From: Streptomyces sp. SLBN-118
GTDB lineage: Bacteria > Actinomycetota > Actinomycetes > Streptomycetales > Streptomycetaceae
Length of the DNA stretch: 64,000 nucleotides
Direction of reading: 5' to 3'
Assembly: GCF_006715635.1 (NCBI RefSeq)
Contig: NZ_VFNP01000001.1
Location: 496,001 to 560,000 of the forward strand
The position numbers were made by a program, and so were the translations under genes. The notes below the pieces were generated by a model. The model was not told the DNA's origin, searched no databases, and saw only the letters and a list, made by a program, of their open reading frames with translations. Below, piece after piece: positions 1 to 8,382 of this stretch. How positions within the stretch are numbered: the first letter of the stretch is position 1; each line of letters begins with the position of its first letter.

Positions 1-88
1 GTTTCCGTCGGTCAGTGTCACAGCGCTCACTGTACGTGGCGGGTGCGGCCAGACTTTCGAGGCACCCGTTCCGGCGCGTCCGATCCGC

Positions 89-930
89 TCAAGTCTGGCG
101 CACCGGTTCGTACACCTCCTGGCCGAGCCCGAACGTCCAGGCCACGCCCTCCTTCGCGGTCCTTGTCGTGGGCGGCACACGCAGCCAGTACGTACGGTGC
201 GTGCCGTCCGGCTCGGGGGTGGAGTTGACCACCTCGACCATCACCACGTCCTCGTCGCCCTCGAGGGCGATCCGCCAGAGGATGCCGGTCTCGTCGCGGT
301 GCACCGGCCGGGCATCCGACTCGCTCAGATAGCGGTCGTAGCCGTAGAACTCCAGCATCACGCGGCGCAACTCCGCGTTCTCCTCGGCCCGTATGTGTGC
401 GGGGGTCAGTGAAGCCAGCTCGTCGAGGAACGCGGCGGATACCGGCATGCCCCGCCACGCGTACAGCGCGAAGTCGTCCGGGAAGGCCAGGGCCGGGCCG
501 TCGCCACGGTCGAGGCGTCCGTCCTCGTCGCGATGCAGCTCAACCGGTCGCTCGCTGATGACCACCACGTTTTCGTAAGGCCACCACCATCCGGCGTTCC
601 TGGCCACTTGCGCCAGTCCCGAGAGCCGCTCGCCACGGCCGTCGAACGCCGCGAGCCAGGCCGCGTCGTGCTGGCCGAGCACCGCGTCGAGGAGACGCAA
701 CCGCACGTCGGACTCGTCTTCCGGGCGCTCCACGAGCTCCGCGACGATTCCTGTACGTATCCGCTCGGCCAGTTCCCTCGTGGTGTCCCACAACTGCGCG
801 CCGGTCGCCGACCACAGCGCGCACCAGCCCTGGGGACCCAACTCGTCGTGCAGACGGCGTCGCTCATCGGCCCATGGCCGGGTGCGGATCTCGTCGCGCA
901 CTGCTCCAGTCGCTCCTCCAGGCCGAAGGC
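89..930 (-). pseudogene. DUF6745-family protein, 5'-truncated and frameshifted
   Basis: The reading frame from about 904 down to the TGA at 89 gives a protein end typical of the DUF6745 family of Streptomyces: it begins at VRDEIRTRPW, contains GPQGWCALWSATGAQLWD, and ends with the TYWLRVPP and EVYEPVRQT blocks. Upstream of 904 the frame runs antisense through a reductase fragment and no longer looks like the family. In another frame the bases just upstream read FGLEERLEQ; one missing G (GAGCAGTGCGCGAC instead of GAGCAGGTGCGCGAC) would rejoin it to VRDE. I therefore read this as a gene that lost its 5' part by deletion and also carries a 1-nt frameshift. The biochemical role of DUF6745 is unknown to me. 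Confidence 0.72.
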
Positions 931-971
931 ATGCCGCTGGCCGGCTACGCCGAGCGCTTCGGCACCGCGCC

Positions 972-1429
972 GCCTGCGGTCCTCCCACCCCGACATCTAC
1001 GCCGCCGGGGACGTCGCGAGCGCGTTCCACCCGCTGCTCGGCAAGCACATCCGCGTCGAACACTGGGCCAACGCCCTCAACCAGCCCCAGACCGCGGCCA
1101 GGGCCATGCTCGGCCAGGACGTGATCTACGACCGTATTCCGTACTTCTTCACCGACCAGTACGACCTGGGCATGGAGTATTCCGGCTCCGTCGAGCCCGG
1201 CGGCTGCGACCAGGTGGTCTTCCGCGGCAGGCCCGAGACCCGCGAGTTCGTCGCCTTCTGGCTCGGCGACCGGAGTCGGGTACTTGCGGGCATGAACGTC
1301 AACGTCTGGGACGTCATCGAGTCGATCCGCGCCCTCGTGACCTCCGGTCACCCGGTCGACCCCGCGCGGCTCGCCGACCCCGACGTACCTCTGACCGACC
1401 TTCTCGACCGCACCGATACCACTGGGTGA
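972..1429 (+). pseudogene. FAD-dependent ferredoxin reductase, C-terminal fragment
   Basis: From about 972 the frame ending at the TGA 1427-1429 reads LRSSHPDIYAAGDVAS, the FAD-binding GD motif of NAD(P)H:ferredoxin reductase-type flavoproteins (rubredoxin/putidaredoxin reductase class). It continues through the family's C-terminal reductase domain (HWANALNQPQTAA, NVNVWDVIESI). Everything before the GD motif, including the N-terminal FAD and NAD Rossmann folds, is absent, and upstream sequence belongs to the DUF6745 fragment on the other strand. About 150 of roughly 400 residues remain, so the piece cannot be an active enzyme. Both this gene and its neighbour lost their 5' ends, which fits a single deletion. 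Confidence 0.85.
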
Positions 1430-1470
1430 CACCGGACAAGGTGGATCGGCCGGCCATGGTCGCGGGAGCG

Positions 1471-1510
1471 GGCGGGCGGCGATGGGAGAGCCATCCCACC
1501 GCCGCCCGCC
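1471..1510. terminator. Bidirectional hairpin between gap and the reductase fragment
   Basis: A perfect 10-bp stem, GGCGGGCGGC (1471-1480) with GCCGCCCGCC (1501-1510), has a small inner ATGG/CCAT stem. It lies between the 3' ends of two convergent units and has no T-tract, as is usual in Streptomyces. Confidence 0.6.
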
Positions 1511-1543
1511 TGCCGGGACACCGGATTGGTGAGTCCGCCGAGA

Positions 1544-2989
1544 TCAGACCAGCGGGGCCGGGAACGTCGGGTACTCCACCCCGGAGACATGCTGGACGAC
1601 GCGGATGACCTGGCAGGAGTAGCCGAACTCGTTGTCGTACCACAGGTAGAGGATCGCGTTGTCACCGTCGACCTTGGTGGCGCCCGCGTCGACGATCGAG
1701 GCGTGGCGCGAACCGATGAAGTCGCTCGAAACCGCGTCGGGGGCGGTGGTGAAGTCGATCTGGCGCTTGAGCGGCGAGGTCAGCGACACATGGCGGAGGT
1801 AGTCGAGCACCTCTTCGCGGGTGGTCTCGCGGCCGAGCCGCAGACTGAGGATCGCGATCGAGACGTCCGGCACCGGCACGCGGATCGAACTGCCGGTGAT
1901 CGGCGCCTTGAGGTCGGGCAGCGCCTTGGCGACGGCGGAGGCGGCACCCGTCTCGGTGATGACCATATTCAGGGGCGCCGAGCGGCCGCGACGGTCGGCC
2001 TTGTGGTAGTTGTCCAGCAGGTTCTGATCGTTGGTGAACGAGTGGACGGTCTCCACGTGGCCGCGCAGGACGCCGTACTCGTCCGCCATCGCCTTCAGCG
2101 GCGGAACGATCGCGTTCGTGGTGCACGAGGCGCAGGACAGGATCTGCTCGTCCGGCTTGATCATGTCGTGGTTGACGCCGTGCACGATGTTGGGGACGTC
2201 ACCCTTGCCCGGCGCGGTCAGGACGACCTTGTCGATGCCGGGGCGCAGGTGCTCCGACAGACCCTCGCGGTCGCGCCACCTGCCGGTGTTGTCGATGAGG
2301 ATGGCGTCCTTGATTCCGTACGCCGTGTAATCGACCTCGGACGGATCGTTGGCGTAGATCACCTTGATCTCGTTGCCGTTGGCGACGATCGTGCTGTTCG
2401 CCTCGTCGACAGTGATGGTGCCCTGGAACTGGCCGTGGATGGAGTCGCGGCGCAGCAGCGAGGCGCGCTTGACGATGTCCTGGTCGCCGCCCTGGCGGAC
2501 GACGATGGCACGCAGCCGCAGGCCGTTGCCGGATCCGGCCTTCTCGATGAGCAGGCGGGCGACGAGACGACCGATACGGCCGAACCCGTAGAGGACGACA
2601 TCGCGCGGCTCGCGGCGCTCGATCTTGTTGACACCCGTGGCGCCGACGACGGCCTTGGCGGTGAACTCCTTCACCGACAGACCGCGGTCGTCGGTCTTGT
2701 ACGTCGCGGCGAGCATGCCTATGTCGATCTGGGACGGGCCGAGATCGAGCGCGGTGAGAGCCTGCAGGAACGGCAGCGTCTCGGTGACCGAGAGCTCCTC
2801 ACCGTCGATCTGCCGGGCGAATCGGTGGGTCTTGAGGATGCTGACCACCGACTTGTTCACCAAGGAGCGGCTGTGAAGCAGGACTGTGACGTCCCGCTCC
2901 CTGTGCAGCTTCCCGATGATGGGGATCATCGACTCCGCGATCTCCTCGCGGTTCTTCCAGTTGGTGAACGAGTCGTCATTGACAGTCAC
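1544..2989 (-). CDS. gap: Glyceraldehyde-3-phosphate dehydrogenase, long actinobacterial form
   Basis: Cytosolic enzyme that oxidises and phosphorylates glyceraldehyde 3-phosphate to 1,3-bisphosphoglycerate with NAD(P). The 481 residues are about 140 longer than classical GapA because of an N-terminal extension (residues 1-125) typical of the long Streptomyces paralogue. The Rossmann motif GFGRIGR is at 135-141 and the active-site block SCASCTTN at 285-292 (catalytic Cys289); the usual first residues are SNASCTTN, so Cys at the second position is a mild variant. The start is GTG at 2989; the upstream GAAAGAT is only a weak ribosome-binding site. The gene stands alone, with a hairpin downstream and a 323-bp gap to the divergent fpg-like gene. 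Whether it serves glycolysis or gluconeogenesis cannot be told from sequence. Confidence 0.95.
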   Translation of the reverse strand: MTVNDDSFTNWKNREEIAESMIPIIGKLHRERDVTVLLHSRSLVNKSVVSILKTHRFARQIDGEELSVTETLPFLQALTALDLGPSQIDIGMLAATYKTDDRGLSVKEFTAKAVVGATGVNKIERREPRDVVLYGFGRIGRLVARLLIEKAGSGNGLRLRAIVVRQGGDQDIVKRASLLRRDSIHGQFQGTITVDEANSTIVANGNEIKVIYANDPSEVDYTAYGIKDAILIDNTGRWRDREGLSEHLRPGIDKVVLTAPGKGDVPNIVHGVNHDMIKPDEQILSCASCTTNAIVPPLKAMADEYGVLRGHVETVHSFTNDQNLLDNYHKADRRGRSAPLNMVITETGAASAVAKALPDLKAPITGSSIRVPVPDVSIAILSLRLGRETTREEVLDYLRHVSLTSPLKRQIDFTTAPDAVSSDFIGSRHASIVDAGATKVDGDNAILYLWYDNEFGYSCQVIRVVQHVSGVEYPTFPAPLV

Positions 2990-3312
2990 AGGTTTATCTT
3001 TCGAGCTAGGCGGCGCTCACATGCTAACCCGCCGCCACTTTGATCATTCAAACGGTGCCGCCTGAGCGGGACGGCGTGACCTGGACCACGAGCCGTCGGC
3101 GCCGCCCGGCAGACCAGACGCAGACGCAGACGCACAATGGTCACGATGGGGCCGCCGTATGGATTGGCTCAGCCCGGGCGACGTGCGCGATCGCACGGGC
3201 ATCGCTCGGCGCGCGGGCACTGTGGATCGCCTGGTGGTGATCCATCCGCGATGCAATCCTGGGATATACGGCCCACCGCACAGAGTGAGTACAAAGATCG
3301 ACGGGTGACGTC
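2990..3312. other. Divergent intergenic region, gap / fpg-like gene
   Basis: A 323-bp gap between two divergent genes. I see no reading frame with plausible protein content. It must hold the promoters of both genes, but I could not pick a convincing -10/-35 pair. The sequence next to gap is locally AT-rich (around 2991-3055) and the centre carries CAGACGCAGACGCAGACGC-like short direct repeats near 3117-3134. Confidence 0.5.
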
Positions 3313-4101
3313 ATGCCCGAGCTGCCCGACGTCGAGGGGTTCCGGGAGGTCCTCGCGTCCTGTGCGCAAGGCAAGCGGATCACGCGGGTCGACGTGTACG
3401 ACGCGGGCGTCCTGCACGGGGTGAGCGCGGCGAGGCTGAGCCGCGACCTGGAAGGTCACCGGTTCACGGCACCAGCGCGGCACGGCAAGTGGCTGCTCGC
3501 CCGCACCGACGGGCCCACCGTGCTGCTGCACTTCGGCATGACCGGACAGCTGGTCTGCTGCCGCGAGGCGGACCGGCCCGATCCGCACGACCGCGTCGTT
3601 TTCACCGTCGGCCGGAACCAACTGCGCTACCGCGACCAGCGCAGGCTGCAGGGCCTCTGGCTCGCCGACGACGCAGACACCGACGTTGCGCGCATCCTGG
3701 ACGACCAGGGCGTTGACGCGATGTCAGTGAAACGGGCCGAGTTCGACGAGTTGTTGTCCCGGCGGCGCGGCCGCATCAAGTCGGCCCTGACCAATCAGTC
3801 CGTGCTCGCCGGGCTCGGCAATCTGCTGGCCGACGAGATCCTGTGGCGCGCCCGCCTGCATCCGGCCCGCCGGGCCGACCAACTGACCGGCGACGAGCTC
3901 CACCGGCTGCACACCGAGATGCGCCGTACCCTGCGCTCATCGGTGCACGCCGGCCGCGTACCCACCCGGAAGTCCTGGCTCACCGGCCGCCGCGACGACG
4001 CCGACCCGACCTGCCCGCGTTGCGAAGCGCCGCTGTGCCGCACGCGGGTCGGCGGCCGCGGCACTGTGTGGTGCCCCCGGTGCCAGCCGGACATGCCATG
4101 A
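3313..4101 (+). CDS. Fpg/Nei-family DNA glycosylase-AP lyase
   Basis: Base-excision repair enzyme that removes oxidised bases and cleaves the abasic site. At 262 residues it has the family layout: N-terminal PEL catalytic start (Pro2, Glu3), the hairpin lysine in HGKWL (Lys59), an H2TH element around 167-178 (GLGNLLADEILW), and a zinc finger with Cys234, Cys237, Cys254 and Cys257 plus Arg249 in GGRGTVWC. The opening MPELPDVEGF and the finger favour the Fpg/Nei branch, but I cannot separate 8-oxoguanine from oxidised-pyrimidine specificity by eye. The ATG follows GACGTC with a poor ribosome-binding site. It is a single gene, with no partner on its strand. Confidence 0.92.
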   Translation: MPELPDVEGFREVLASCAQGKRITRVDVYDAGVLHGVSAARLSRDLEGHRFTAPARHGKWLLARTDGPTVLLHFGMTGQLVCCREADRPDPHDRVVFTVGRNQLRYRDQRRLQGLWLADDADTDVARILDDQGVDAMSVKRAEFDELLSRRRGRIKSALTNQSVLAGLGNLLADEILWRARLHPARRADQLTGDELHRLHTEMRRTLRSSVHAGRVPTRKSWLTGRRDDADPTCPRCEAPLCRTRVGGRGTVWCPRCQPDMP

Positions 4102-4182
4102 CCGCGGTACGTCCATGAGCCCGTTGCGCCTGCGCGGGAACCCCCATTAAGACGGCGGTCAGCCTGATGAGGACAAACCCCG

Positions 4183-4404
4183 TCAGGGCGGCGACTCGTT
4201 CCACACCTGCGGGCCGCCGCCCCGCCACTCGATGATCTCTGACCGCGCCACGTCGTCAGCGTCCAGGCCTTCCAGCCCCGCTCGCCGCAGGAACTCGGCC
4301 ACGTCCGCCAGATTGTGTGCGAGGCCAAGGATCTCCCCATCCACGCGCACCCGCCGACCACCCGTCGGCGACGGCGGATAAACGATCACAGGCAGCCCGG
4401 CCAT
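4183..4404 (-). CDS. Small conserved Streptomyces protein (MAGLPVIVYPP type)
   Basis: A 73-residue protein starting MAGLPVIVYPPSPTGGRRV and ending IIEWRGGGPQVWNESPP. I recognise this as a common Streptomyces small protein that is normally found directly behind a short HTH-type regulator gene. Here a GGAGGT lies almost against the ATG at 4404, which is tight spacing. The same frame is open upstream into the membrane protein, so it could be either a separate gene or a C-terminal module. A remnant of the usual partner lies just upstream in another frame (4431-4522). Function unknown. Confidence 0.55.
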   Translation of the reverse strand: MAGLPVIVYPPSPTGGRRVRVDGEILGLAHNLADVAEFLRRAGLEGLDADDVARSEIIEWRGGGPQVWNESPP

Positions 4405-5022
4405 ACCTCCAGCGTGCGCCAGATCGCCCGTCACAGCACTTCGCCGATTGCCTTCGCGCGCTCCTCCGGGTCGATCATCGCCTCCACGGCGTCCACGGCG
4501 TCGATCACGCGCTGAGTCTCCTGGGACCTTCGCTTGGCGCCCACGCTGGGCGCTGCGGTCCTCAGCGCCCTCCCGCTCACGATCCTCTCTCGCGTATTCC
4601 CGAGCGTGCCGACGAAAGCGCGAAGCGCTCTTCTGGGCCAAGAAGAGGTGCGCCATCGAGTGTCCAGCGATCACCAGGTTGGCCACCGGCGCCAACACAA
4701 CCCAAGCGAAGCCGAAGATCAGAGCAAGTGCACAGCCCTCAGCAACGCCGGGGGCAGGACCAGCGTCTGGCATGGCGAGCCACCTCAATGACAGGTACTC
4801 GGCCACGAAGAGCGCAAAGGCAGACGTCACAGCACCGAGTACGTACAGCAGGACCAACAAGCCCTTCAACACCTGCTGGCGCTGCTCCAACTGCAGTCGC
4901 TCAACTTCCTCGACCTGCTCACGCGATGGCGCTGAGCCGTCCATACAAATCTCCCGCATCATTCGCCACGGGCGGGCAGCCGCCTCAAAGACGGCGCGGA
5001 CACGAGGCTCGTACTTCTCCAT
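4183..5022 (-). CDS. Putative two-TM membrane protein, read through into a small Streptomyces protein module
   Basis: The frame begins MEKYEPRVRAVF and contains a charged helix around a QVEEVERLQLEQRQQ stretch. Two hydrophobic segments follow: one beginning GLLVLLYVLGAVTSAFALF, the other within GCALALIFGFAWVVLAPVA. After a very basic Arg/Glu-rich tail the same frame enters MAGLPVIVYPP, a small protein usually encoded alone in Streptomyces. The tail from about 4580 to 4405 reads as low-complexity Arg-rich residues, as a wrong frame would, so the true membrane protein may end earlier or the fusion may be a decay product. A GTG 12 codons upstream (5058) is an alternative start. Base composition is clearly less GC-rich than neighbouring genes, which suggests acquisition. 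No function can be assigned. Confidence 0.5.
   Translation of the reverse strand: MEKYEPRVRAVFEAAARPWRMMREICMDGSAPSREQVEEVERLQLEQRQQVLKGLLVLLYVLGAVTSAFALFVAEYLSLRWLAMPDAGPAPGVAEGCALALIFGFAWVVLAPVANLVIAGHSMAHLFLAQKSASRFRRHAREYAREDREREGAEDRSAQRGRQAKVPGDSARDRRRGRRGGDDRPGGAREGNRRSAVTGDLAHAGGMAGLPVIVYPPSPTGGRRVRVDGEILGLAHNLADVAEFLRRAGLEGLDADDVARSEIIEWRGGGPQVWNESPP
4431..4522 (-). pseudogene. Remnant of the small HTH-type partner of the MAGLPVIVYPP gene
   Basis: In a frame different from the surrounding one, the minus strand reads QETQRVIDAVDAVEAMI then DPEERAKAIGEVL and a TGA at 4433-4431. This matches the N-terminal segment of the short Streptomyces regulators that usually precede MAGLPVIVYPP proteins. 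In those proteins an HTH follows after GEVL; here the stop comes first and only 26 bases separate it from the next ATG. No start codon or ribosome-binding site fits, so I read it as a fragment lacking its DNA-binding part. Family recognition is from memory. Confidence 0.45.
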
Positions 5023-5230
5023 CTCGACTGCAGCCACCAAAAGGACCACAGGCGCCACTGCTGCAACTGTCGCTGCCTACGCTTCGCTCATTCTCACCAG
5101 GCCAGTGTGGTTATCTCCCAACGTGGCTGCAGGCGAAGGCGGAAGAACACTGAACGCCCAGTCAAATTCAGCCGGGCGCTGCGGTGGCCACTTGCGGCGT
5201 GTCGGAGCGGTTCGCGCCGTGCTCAGCAGA

Positions 5231-5269
5231 GGTCCCGGGGAGAAAGGCGAACCACCCCTCCCCGGGACC
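5231..5269 (-). terminator. Terminator of the P-domain subtilase
   Basis: Perfect 12-bp inverted repeat GGTCCCGGGGAG / CTCCCCGGGACC with a 15-nt loop, starting 18 bases beyond the stop codon of the subtilase on the minus strand. Confidence 0.75.
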
Positions 5270-5286
5270 CGTTTGCGCGTGTGCTC

Positions 5287-7074
5287 CTAGAAGGTCAGGT
5301 TCCAGGCGTCGATCTTGCCGGTGTCCTGGGAGGCCAGGTCAGCGACACGCAGCTTCCACGTTCCTGCCGCCACCTCCGAGGAGGCGTTCACCGAGTACGT
5401 CTTGGCGACGTTGTCGCTGCCGTCGTTGTTCGGGAAGTCCTCCAGGGTGTAGACCGTGCCGTCGGGGGCCACCAAGGAAAGTACGAGATCGCCGCGGTAC
5501 GTGTGCTTGATGTCCACCCCCACCTTCAGCGTGGCCGGGGCGTTGCCGCTGACGCCGGTCACCGTGATCGGGGACTCCACCGTGCTGTTGTCGGCGACGG
5601 CGACATCGGCGGTGTTCTCGAAGTACGCGCCGGGCGGCGGGGTGCCGCCGACGGCTTTGAGCGCGTCGACCTGACCCTCGCCGAAGAAGCTGTTGACGGT
5701 GGTCGTGCCCGTGCAACGGCTGTCGGAGGGGCAGGCGGTGTCGGTGGCCTGGGTTGCCAGCCTGGTCCGCAGGTCGGCCGGCGTGGCGGCAGGGTCGGCG
5801 CTCGCCAGCAGCGCCGCCACGCCCGCGACGTGCGGGGAGGCCATCGAGGTGCCGTTCATGGTGCCGTACTTGCCGCCGGGCAGCGTCGAGTAGACCCCTG
5901 ACGCGCCGTCGCCTCCCGGGGCGGCGACGTCGATGATGCTCCGGCCGAAGTTGGAGTACGAGGCCTTGACGTTGCCGTTGCCCATCGCCGCGACGGTCAC
6001 CACGCCCGGCAGTTCGGTGGGGATGTCGATGCAGGCGTTGGTGATGGTGCGGGTGACCGGGGTCGAGTCGTTCGGGCTCGAGGTGTCGGTCCGCTTGTTG
6101 GCCAGGTCGTAGTTGGAGTTGCCCGCTGCCGCGATCTGCAGTGAGCCCTTGTTCTCCGCGTACTCCTGCGCCCGTTTCACACCCTCGATGATGGCCGCCT
6201 GGTCGGCGTTGTCCGGGCAGTTGAACATCCACGGGTCGGTGTAATAGCTGTTGTTGGTGACCTTGAAGCCGTGGTCGCCCGCCCACATGAACCCGCAGAC
6301 GGTGTTCTCGGCGAAGAACATGCTCGTGTCGGGCTCGGCGATACGGACCGAGGAGATCTTCACGCTCGGCGCGACGCCGATGACGCCCTTGCCGTTCTTG
6401 GCGGCCGCGATCGTGCCCGCGACATGCGTGCCGTGATCGCCGACGGGGCGCCAGGCGCCGGTGCGGGTGTCGGCCTTGCCGTAGGCGCAGGAAACGGAGT
6501 CGGCGGCGTCGAAGTTGGGCGCGATGTCCTGGTGGAGGTCGTCGACGCCGGTGTCCAGGACGCCGACCTTGACGGCCGGGGAGCCGGTGGTGACGGCCCA
6601 GGCCTTGTCAGCCTTGATCTGGGTCATGTCCCAGCGGTTGGACTCGGTGAGGGTGGTCGTCGATTGCGTGGGAGTCGCGGGCAGCGCGGGGTTGTACGCA
6701 TCGGCCGGGACGTCCGACGTCCGCGTGGCGCCCACCAGTTGGACGCCGCTGACGCCGCGCATGGTGCCGGCGAAGGCCGAGGAGGCCGAGTGCGCCACGA
6801 TCACGCCGATCGCGTCGTAGTTCGCGAAGACCGTGCCGCCGTTGTTGGTGACGGCCGTCCGTACGGCCGAGGTGTCTCCCGGCGCGGTGATCACCAGATA
6901 GGCGCGGGTACCGGCGGCCCACGCGGCCGGGGACGACACAGCAGCCGCTGAGGTTCCGGACGCGACCGGGGAGGCGTGCGCCGCCCCGACGGGGTTCGCG
7001 AGCGCCACGGCCGCTCCAAGGGCAGCCGTGGCCACGAGCGAGCGTCTCAGTCGGCTGGATATGAGGGTATGCAA
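5287..7074 (-). CDS. Secreted subtilisin-like serine protease with C-terminal P-domain
   Basis: Extracellular S8-family endopeptidase, 595 residues. A basic N-terminus and hydrophobic stretch ending near AHA-S form a secretory signal (about 1-34). An I9-like propeptide region spans about 57-118. The peptidase domain has Asp174 (VLDTGVDD), His214 (GDHGTHVAG), Asn319 (AAGNS) and Ser410 (NGTSMASPH). Residues from about 485 to the end form a proprotein-convertase P-domain (jelly roll; KHTYRGDLVLSLVAPDGT), which often stabilises such proteases. The start is TTG at 7074, chosen because GGAGG lies six bases upstream. It resembles the second subtilase at 20540-22072, which lacks the P-domain. The gene is monocistronic with its own terminator. 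Substrate unknown. Confidence 0.93.
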   Translation of the reverse strand: MHTLISSRLRRSLVATAALGAAVALANPVGAAHASPVASGTSAAAVSSPAAWAAGTRAYLVITAPGDTSAVRTAVTNNGGTVFANYDAIGVIVAHSASSAFAGTMRGVSGVQLVGATRTSDVPADAYNPALPATPTQSTTTLTESNRWDMTQIKADKAWAVTTGSPAVKVGVLDTGVDDLHQDIAPNFDAADSVSCAYGKADTRTGAWRPVGDHGTHVAGTIAAAKNGKGVIGVAPSVKISSVRIAEPDTSMFFAENTVCGFMWAGDHGFKVTNNSYYTDPWMFNCPDNADQAAIIEGVKRAQEYAENKGSLQIAAAGNSNYDLANKRTDTSSPNDSTPVTRTITNACIDIPTELPGVVTVAAMGNGNVKASYSNFGRSIIDVAAPGGDGASGVYSTLPGGKYGTMNGTSMASPHVAGVAALLASADPAATPADLRTRLATQATDTACPSDSRCTGTTTVNSFFGEGQVDALKAVGGTPPPGAYFENTADVAVADNSTVESPITVTGVSGNAPATLKVGVDIKHTYRGDLVLSLVAPDGTVYTLEDFPNNDGSDNVAKTYSVNASSEVAAGTWKLRVADLASQDTGKIDAWNLTF

Positions 7075-7289
7075 GGCATCCTCCGAGAGCCCGGTGGCGC
7101 GGGTTGCACCGAACCGGGCCGAGTGTGGGAAGTGGTGAACGCAAGATGTCAGAAATCAGCCCTGGATGGAAAGAGTTCGATCACACAAGTGCCCTTCCCT
7201 GAAGGGCGATTGGCAGCGAACCCGCACCTGCGGTACTACGCGGACGGCCTGCCGGCAGCGGTTGAGACCGACGAACCCGCACTGTCGCC

Positions 7290-7655
7290 GAGCCCGGCAC
7301 CTGGGCGGCGCGCTTTCGTCCATGCGGTTCCGTGGCGAGCAGGAGCTGTCTGCCGGCCAGTGGGCGAGGATCGCCGTCGCGCGCGCCCGTGCTGTTGTGA
7401 CGAACCGACCGCGAGCATGGACCCGAAAGCCGAACACGTCGTCCACCAGGCGGTTTTGCGTGGCAAGCGCAGGGCGGACCAGATCACGTGCCCATCTCGC
7501 ACCGGCTTGCGAGCGTCGTGGAGGTGCGATCGCATCTACGCCTTCGACGGCGGCCGGATCACCGAATCCCACGCGCACCGGTAGCTGATGGTCCTCGGCG
7601 GCGCGTACGCGGAGATGTTCACCTTCAGGCGGCGGGCTGCCGCGCCCCGACGGCC
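7290..7655 (+). pseudogene. ABC exporter ATP-binding domain, decayed C-terminal fragment
   Basis: Pieces of the nucleotide-binding domain of a type I ABC exporter appear in order but in three frames: ELSAGQWARIAVARA (signature motif, about 7342-7386), CDEPTASMDPKAEH with HQAVLRGKRRADQI (Walker B and D-loop, about 7396-7490), then ISHRLASVVE (H-loop, about 7489-7523), then RIYAFDGGRITESHAHR followed by an in-frame TAG and LMVLGGAYAEMF (to about 7625). Walker A and the transmembrane part are missing. Multiple frameshifts plus the nonsense codon rule out a functional product. Confidence 0.85.
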
Positions 7656-7719
7656 ACGGAGCAAGGAAGACGTATGAGGATCCCTCGGTCCGCCCCGCTG
7701 CGCGTCCCAGCCGACTCGG

Positions 7720-7959
7720 TCACACGAGCCTTGTCCCCTGGCTGCCGTCTGCCGCGGCAGGCTGCTCGGGCGATGGCGTGTGCGGGGTCTCGGGGACCTC
7801 ATGGGCCGCGGGGATCGACGGGAATGGCGATCTGGCGCCGAACAGGCGCTCCTCGAACACGTCCATCGCAAGCACAAGCACAAGCATCAGGACCGGAACG
7901 AGCAGCGCTATCACGGCCAGTACCACCGTCGCCTCCCAGAAATGCGGTGGGGAGGGCAC
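7720..7959 (-). CDS. Small single-pass membrane protein
   Basis: A 79-residue product starting with GTG at 7959; GGAAGG lies seven bases upstream, which decides the start. Residues about 11-31 form one strongly hydrophobic helix (ending VPVLMLVLVLAMDVFEERLF), followed by a Pro/Ala-rich hydrophilic tail. Short proteins of this shape with an acidic FEERLF-like exit from the membrane are common in Streptomyces, and their role is unknown. It overlaps no other credible gene. The start region further upstream in the same frame is not protein-like, so the short version is preferred. Confidence 0.6.
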   Translation of the reverse strand: MPSPPHFWEATVVLAVIALLVPVLMLVLVLAMDVFEERLFGARSPFPSIPAAHEVPETPHTPSPEQPAAADGSQGTRLV

Positions 7960-8382
7960 TTCGGTGCCTTCCCGCGCTGGACAGGGGGGGTCGTTTGTCA
8001 GGACTGCGTGAACAACTGCGTGACTGGACAGGTGCGTGCACCGGCGTTGCATCCGAGCCGGGCAGGGGACGTGCTGTCGACACCGGGCTCTGCTTGACAT
8101 CGTCACCCGGACGGGTGCCGCCCGAAAGCGGGTGTACGCCCCGCCGGGACACCACCGGGCCGCCTTGCAGCCGCGTCGTCGCCCAAAGGGCAAGGCAGAC
8201 GCGCCCCCAGCGTGCGTACAGACGCCCACGGAGAGATAGCCCAGTCGGGTGACGCGACCGTCGACGACGGCATGTGCCTGAAAGGCAGAGTCCCGGCGTC
8301 GGCCCCATTCGTCAGACGTGCAGACGCCCCCGTGAACGCTCGCCCCGGCACGGCGAGGCCGTCATCACATGGGAAACGGAGA
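7960..8382. other. Intergenic stretch without recognisable gene
   Basis: About 420 bp between two sets of small minus-strand genes. Several frames are open on both strands but all read as Arg/Pro/Gly-rich antisense-type sequence without domains, and none has a convincing ribosome-binding site. I see no tRNA fold and no strong hairpin. It may be degraded sequence like the neighbouring exporter fragment. Confidence 0.45.

Noticed and set aside
1526..3043. A 505-residue open frame opposite gap
   Set aside because: It is the antisense of the GAPDH gene; composition is Val/Arg/Gly-rich with no domain, as is usual for mirror frames in very GC-rich DNA. The same applies to the long frames opposite the subtilases, dnaK, soxDA, dimethylglycine oxidase and betA.
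8225..8300. A tRNA-like stretch (GAGAGATAGCCCAGTCGGGT)
   Set aside because: There is no T-loop GTTCGA, no acceptor pairing and no anticodon arm at the right distances.
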